In this document: piece after piece, positions 53,583 through 55,814 of the stretch | Layout: each line of letters begins with the position of its first letter | Numbering within the stretch: position 1 is the first letter of the stretch | Assembly: GCA_910587735.1 (NCBI GenBank) | Contig: CAJUNT010000017.1 | Coordinates: 1-55,814 of the forward strand | Source of the DNA: an uncultured Clostridia bacterium | GTDB taxonomy: Bacteria > Bacillota > Clostridia > Lachnospirales > Anaerotignaceae | Direction: 5' to 3' | DNA length: 55,814 nucleotides | Program-made: the position numbers and the translations under genes | The notes under the pieces: generated by a model | What the model saw: only the letters and a program-made list of their open reading frames with translations | What the model was told of the DNA's origin: nothing | Database searches by the model: none

Positions 53583-54749
53583 TTATTTTTGATGCATTTG
53601 CTCAATTTTATAACTGGATACGTTTTTTAATGTAGTTAAATATGTAGTATATAATGCTTTTGTTTTTTCTTGTGACATAGGTTCTTGAACAAGATAACAC
53701 ATCTCGAATACTTGACGTACCCAATTATAATAGGTATAAGAAATATTTTTAATTGCTTCTTGAGAAGAAACTGCTTTTAATTCTAATTCCATTTGTTCTA
53801 CTTGTGCATCACAAATGATTTTGATAGTATCTTCTGTAACTTCATTTTTTGCCTTTTTCTTAATTAGTTTCCAAATTCTTTGATAAATCGGATTGATTTG
53901 ACTGCCATATCCTCTGCAAATTCTTTCCCAGTCATTCCACATTTTTTCCATATTTTGACGAGGTACTAAATCATTGATTTCTTTACACATACGATTTAAT
54001 TGTGTAATACACATTACAGCAACATCATCTAATTTACTCTTTATTTGATGTTCTTCCTTTTTTTGCTCTGTTTGCGCTGTTGCTTTATTGGATATCGATG
54101 GTTCTGTTTCTTTTCCATCTAGTTTTGCTAATTCTCTTTCTAACTCTTCTAATGTAGGTTCTGTATCCCCTTTCCAAATGGTTTCATGCTGTCTTACTTT
54201 AGGCTCTGTATTGACTTCATTCTTTTGTATATCCTCTATTTCTTCTATATCCTCTATTTCTTGCTGTTCAGTTTCTTTTATGATTTCGTTCTGTTGCTCC
54301 TCTATATCATTATTTGCAATCAGTTCTTCTAATTCTTCCCATGCAGGTTCTTCTATTTCATCTGTTTCTTCTTTTAAAAAGGAATCTTCATGATAAAATT
54401 CTGTGTTATCTTTTTCCATAATATATTGCTTTAACTCATTTACAGATGCTAAAATTTCAGCAAGTGTAATGGCAATATCCTCTAGTATACTTTTTTCACT
54501 AGAATGACTTTTTGAACTTTCTTTAATATTTAACACACTATGTATATCAATGTTTTGATATTTTTTAATGAGTTCTTCCTCTTTTTCTTTTGTAATACTT
54601 TCTCTAAAATCTGCTATGACACGAAACAAACTAGACTCCGAAAGGTTTAAACATTCTGCGGCTTGTGCAGCTGTTAACACACGATTGCCAGCCAGACTAT
54701 AATAATAAAATATTTTTTCTAGTGTTTCATCATCATATTTTTTTCTCAC
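53583..54749 (-). CDS. acidic protein with N-terminal HTH, function unknown
   Basis: 388 residues. The first ~60 form a helix-turn-helix-like unit (LTAAQAAECLNLSESSLFRVIADFRE). A long Glu/Ile-rich acidic linker follows, with repeats such as IEDIEEIEDI at about 120-240. A helical C-terminal domain (CRGYGSQINPIYQRIWKLIKK; NISYTYYNWVRQVFEM) ends the protein. I know no family for it. The architecture suggests a DNA-binding protein with a flexible spacer. Start is GTG, 8 nt after AAGGAGG; an in-frame ATG at 54776 lies within the preceding hairpin. It follows the stalk-domain gene by 54 nt, across a terminator. Confidence 0.6.
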   Translation of the reverse strand: MRKKYDDETLEKIFYYYSLAGNRVLTAAQAAECLNLSESSLFRVIADFRESITKEKEEELIKKYQNIDIHSVLNIKESSKSHSSEKSILEDIAITLAEILASVNELKQYIMEKDNTEFYHEDSFLKEETDEIEEPAWEELEELIANNDIEEQQNEIIKETEQQEIEDIEEIEDIQKNEVNTEPKVRQHETIWKGDTEPTLEELERELAKLDGKETEPSISNKATAQTEQKKEEHQIKSKLDDVAVMCITQLNRMCKEINDLVPRQNMEKMWNDWERICRGYGSQINPIYQRIWKLIKKKAKNEVTEDTIKIICDAQVEQMELELKAVSSQEAIKNISYTYYNWVRQVFEMCYLVQEPMSQEKTKALYTTYLTTLKNVSSYKIEQMHQK

Positions 54750-54771
54750 TGCATTTTCCTCCTTACAGAAA

Positions 54772-54795
54772 AGCACAAAGAATATTCTTTGTGCT
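54772..54795. terminator. perfect 24-bp palindrome, terminator of the stalk-domain gene
   Basis: AGCACAAAGAAT and its reverse complement make a perfect 12-bp hairpin, followed on the minus strand by TTTTCTG, between the two genes. Some read-through would feed the downstream gene. Confidence 0.75.
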
Positions 54796-54803
54796 GTTGG
54801 ACA

Positions 54804-55733
54804 TTAGTTTAATGTAACTGTCATTGTTTCACTATTCCACTGAATTTTATTTTCGCTGATGCCTAAAATATATGCTAAATCTTGTACTGGAATAAAAATT
54901 CTGCCATTTTTGATTTCTGGTGCTGCTGTCATAGGTGTGATAACGCCATTTACATTTACAACATTATCGCCTATTTTCATACTACAAATACGCTGTCCTA
55001 AACGAACTACTACCGATTTTGTTTCATCGTCCCATTGCACTACTGCATCTGTGTTATATGAATTCTGTACTACCGCCCGTAAAGGTATCATAATAATTTC
55101 ATTTTGTAAATATCCACTATTTTCTTGAGGATATTGTTCTGTTATAGTAATAGATACTGCATTTCTATCTATTACTGGTGTTTGTTGTTTATCTCTTGGT
55201 GTTGTACTGATAGTCACAAAATCTTTTATCAATGTAATAGAATCTGCTACATGGTTTCCTTTTTGTGTGCTTTGTTCATAAAAACCACCAAATACATTGT
55301 TTGCATATTCTTCACTTTCTTCTGTAATTAAATCTAAATCATAAGTACCATCTGCTAAACTGCCATCTAAATAAAATTTTATATTAGAAATTTTTATTTC
55401 AGATGCTTCAGAACTTGCCTTCTCAATGGTTAATTTTAATATATCTCTATCTGCTTCTATTTCTTTGATACGAATATTACCTTTTGTAACTTCTACTGTC
55501 GCACCATATTCAAAATCTAAACGGTCTGCTTTTAAATAAATTGTTTTGTTTTTTTCAAACAATCCTGCTGCTGGTTCTGTTATTACAATGTCTTTTACTT
55601 CAGCATAACGGTTTGCTGTATGCAGTCCATTTATTGTTGTCTTATCAATAGTATAGTTTGTATGGGCATAAGCTGTATTCCCCATAACCCCTGTTAGTAA
55701 TGCGATGGATAAGACAATTGCTGTTTTTTTCAT
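54804..55733 (-). CDS. secreted stalk-domain (copper amine oxidase N-like) protein
   Basis: 309 residues. Signal peptide (MKKTAIVLSIALLTGVMGNTAYA), a beta-rich central region (about 45-190), and a C-terminal copper amine oxidase N-terminal-like stalk domain with IIMIPLRAVVQNSYNTDAVVQWDDETKSV, CSMKIGDNVVNVNGV and RIFIPVQDLAYILGI. Stalk domains are wall or surface modules in Firmicutes, with no enzyme activity of their own. AAGGAGGGAAAAGAC precedes the ATG. The 40-bp inverted repeat ends 25 nt before the start. Confidence 0.82.
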   Translation of the reverse strand: MKKTAIVLSIALLTGVMGNTAYAHTNYTIDKTTINGLHTANRYAEVKDIVITEPAAGLFEKNKTIYLKADRLDFEYGATVEVTKGNIRIKEIEADRDILKLTIEKASSEASEIKISNIKFYLDGSLADGTYDLDLITEESEEYANNVFGGFYEQSTQKGNHVADSITLIKDFVTISTTPRDKQQTPVIDRNAVSITITEQYPQENSGYLQNEIIMIPLRAVVQNSYNTDAVVQWDDETKSVVVRLGQRICSMKIGDNVVNVNGVITPMTAAPEIKNGRIFIPVQDLAYILGISENKIQWNSETMTVTLN

Positions 55734-55758
55734 GTCTTTTCCCTCCTTATATTATCTG

Positions 55759-55798
55759 TGGTTCTGTTACGTTAAAATGATATAGACAACAGCTCCTT
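55759..55798. repeat. 40-bp inverted repeat, right copy
   Basis: Exact reverse complement of 10-49. It lies in the leader of the stalk-domain gene at the same distance (25 nt) from the ATG as the left copy from the exonuclease gene, in the same orientation relative to each gene. Confidence 0.9.
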
Positions 55799-55814
55799 AT
55801 TGAAAGTACAATAA

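Noticed and set aside
1..55814. The whole window as one 55-kb transposon with 40-bp terminal inverted repeats
   Set aside because: Content is mainly core chromosome (groESL, rarA, holA, comEC), no transposase is at either end, and no target duplication can be seen.
1..55814. CRISPR arrays, rRNA genes, prophage structural genes, transposase IS elements
   Set aside because: No repeat-spacer pattern, rRNA sequence, phage morphogenesis protein or transposase was seen on either strand.

Overview
The window is AT-rich DNA (roughly 30% G+C by eye) from a Gram-positive, anaerobe-type Firmicute, most likely a member of the Clostridia close to Lachnospirales. The evidence is meso-diaminopimelate dehydrogenase, a perfect CIRCE site in front of groES-groEL, GerMN and SLH proteins, competence genes comEA and comEC, AGGAGG ribosome sites with frequent TTG/GTG starts, and sigma-A promoters. 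I cannot name the species.

Layout. 1-16,500 is ordinary chromosome: a DEDDh exonuclease, then a minus-strand run comEA, response regulator, histidine kinase, GerMN protein, comEC, holA; a D-Ala-D-Ala carboxypeptidase; a second PhoPR/WalRK-like two-component pair; an EF-G-like GTPase; and cell-wall enzymes (SLH deacetylase, amidase). 16,500-24,600 holds a lipoprotein, a C39 peptidase, a formate/nitrite-type channel behind a ZTP riboswitch, a MATE exporter, a DUF1275 protein, rarA, a HAD phosphatase and a phospholipase D-like protein. 24,600-30,300 holds a DUF262/HNH restriction-like protein, tRNA-Thr(CGU), groESL and ddh. 30,300-34,500 holds a small FeoB-associated cysteine-rich protein too short for ordinary ORF calling, a radical SAM gene broken by one in-frame TAA, an exported protein of unknown function and a gamma-glutamyltransferase.

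The accessory part is 34.72-51.10 kb. The two ends of this segment carry the C-terminal and N-terminal parts of one polysaccharide deacetylase gene. They are in the same orientation and phase, and both break at the same five bases (CTTGA on the minus strand). A large serine recombinase lies about 170 bp inside the right junction. I read this as a ~16.4-kb integrated element. Its cargo, all on the minus strand, is a FolT-like ECF S component, a five-gene peptide/nickel-type ABC transporter behind a MerR-type promoter (19-bp spacer with dyad), a CbiK-type metal chelatase, and a tightly coupled cassette of SWIM protein, HEAT-like protein, MoxR ATPase, DUF5682 protein and VWA protein. Metal uptake plus a tetrapyrrole chelatase plus a chelatase-like AAA/VWA pair suggests a metal or tetrapyrrole function. 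That is inference.

To the right, a consensus promoter drives a divergent FMN-riboswitch-like RNA in front of a second MATE exporter. It is followed by an acidic HTH protein and a stalk-domain protein. The window begins and ends with the same 40-bp sequence in inverted orientation, each copy 25 nt upstream of a start codon.
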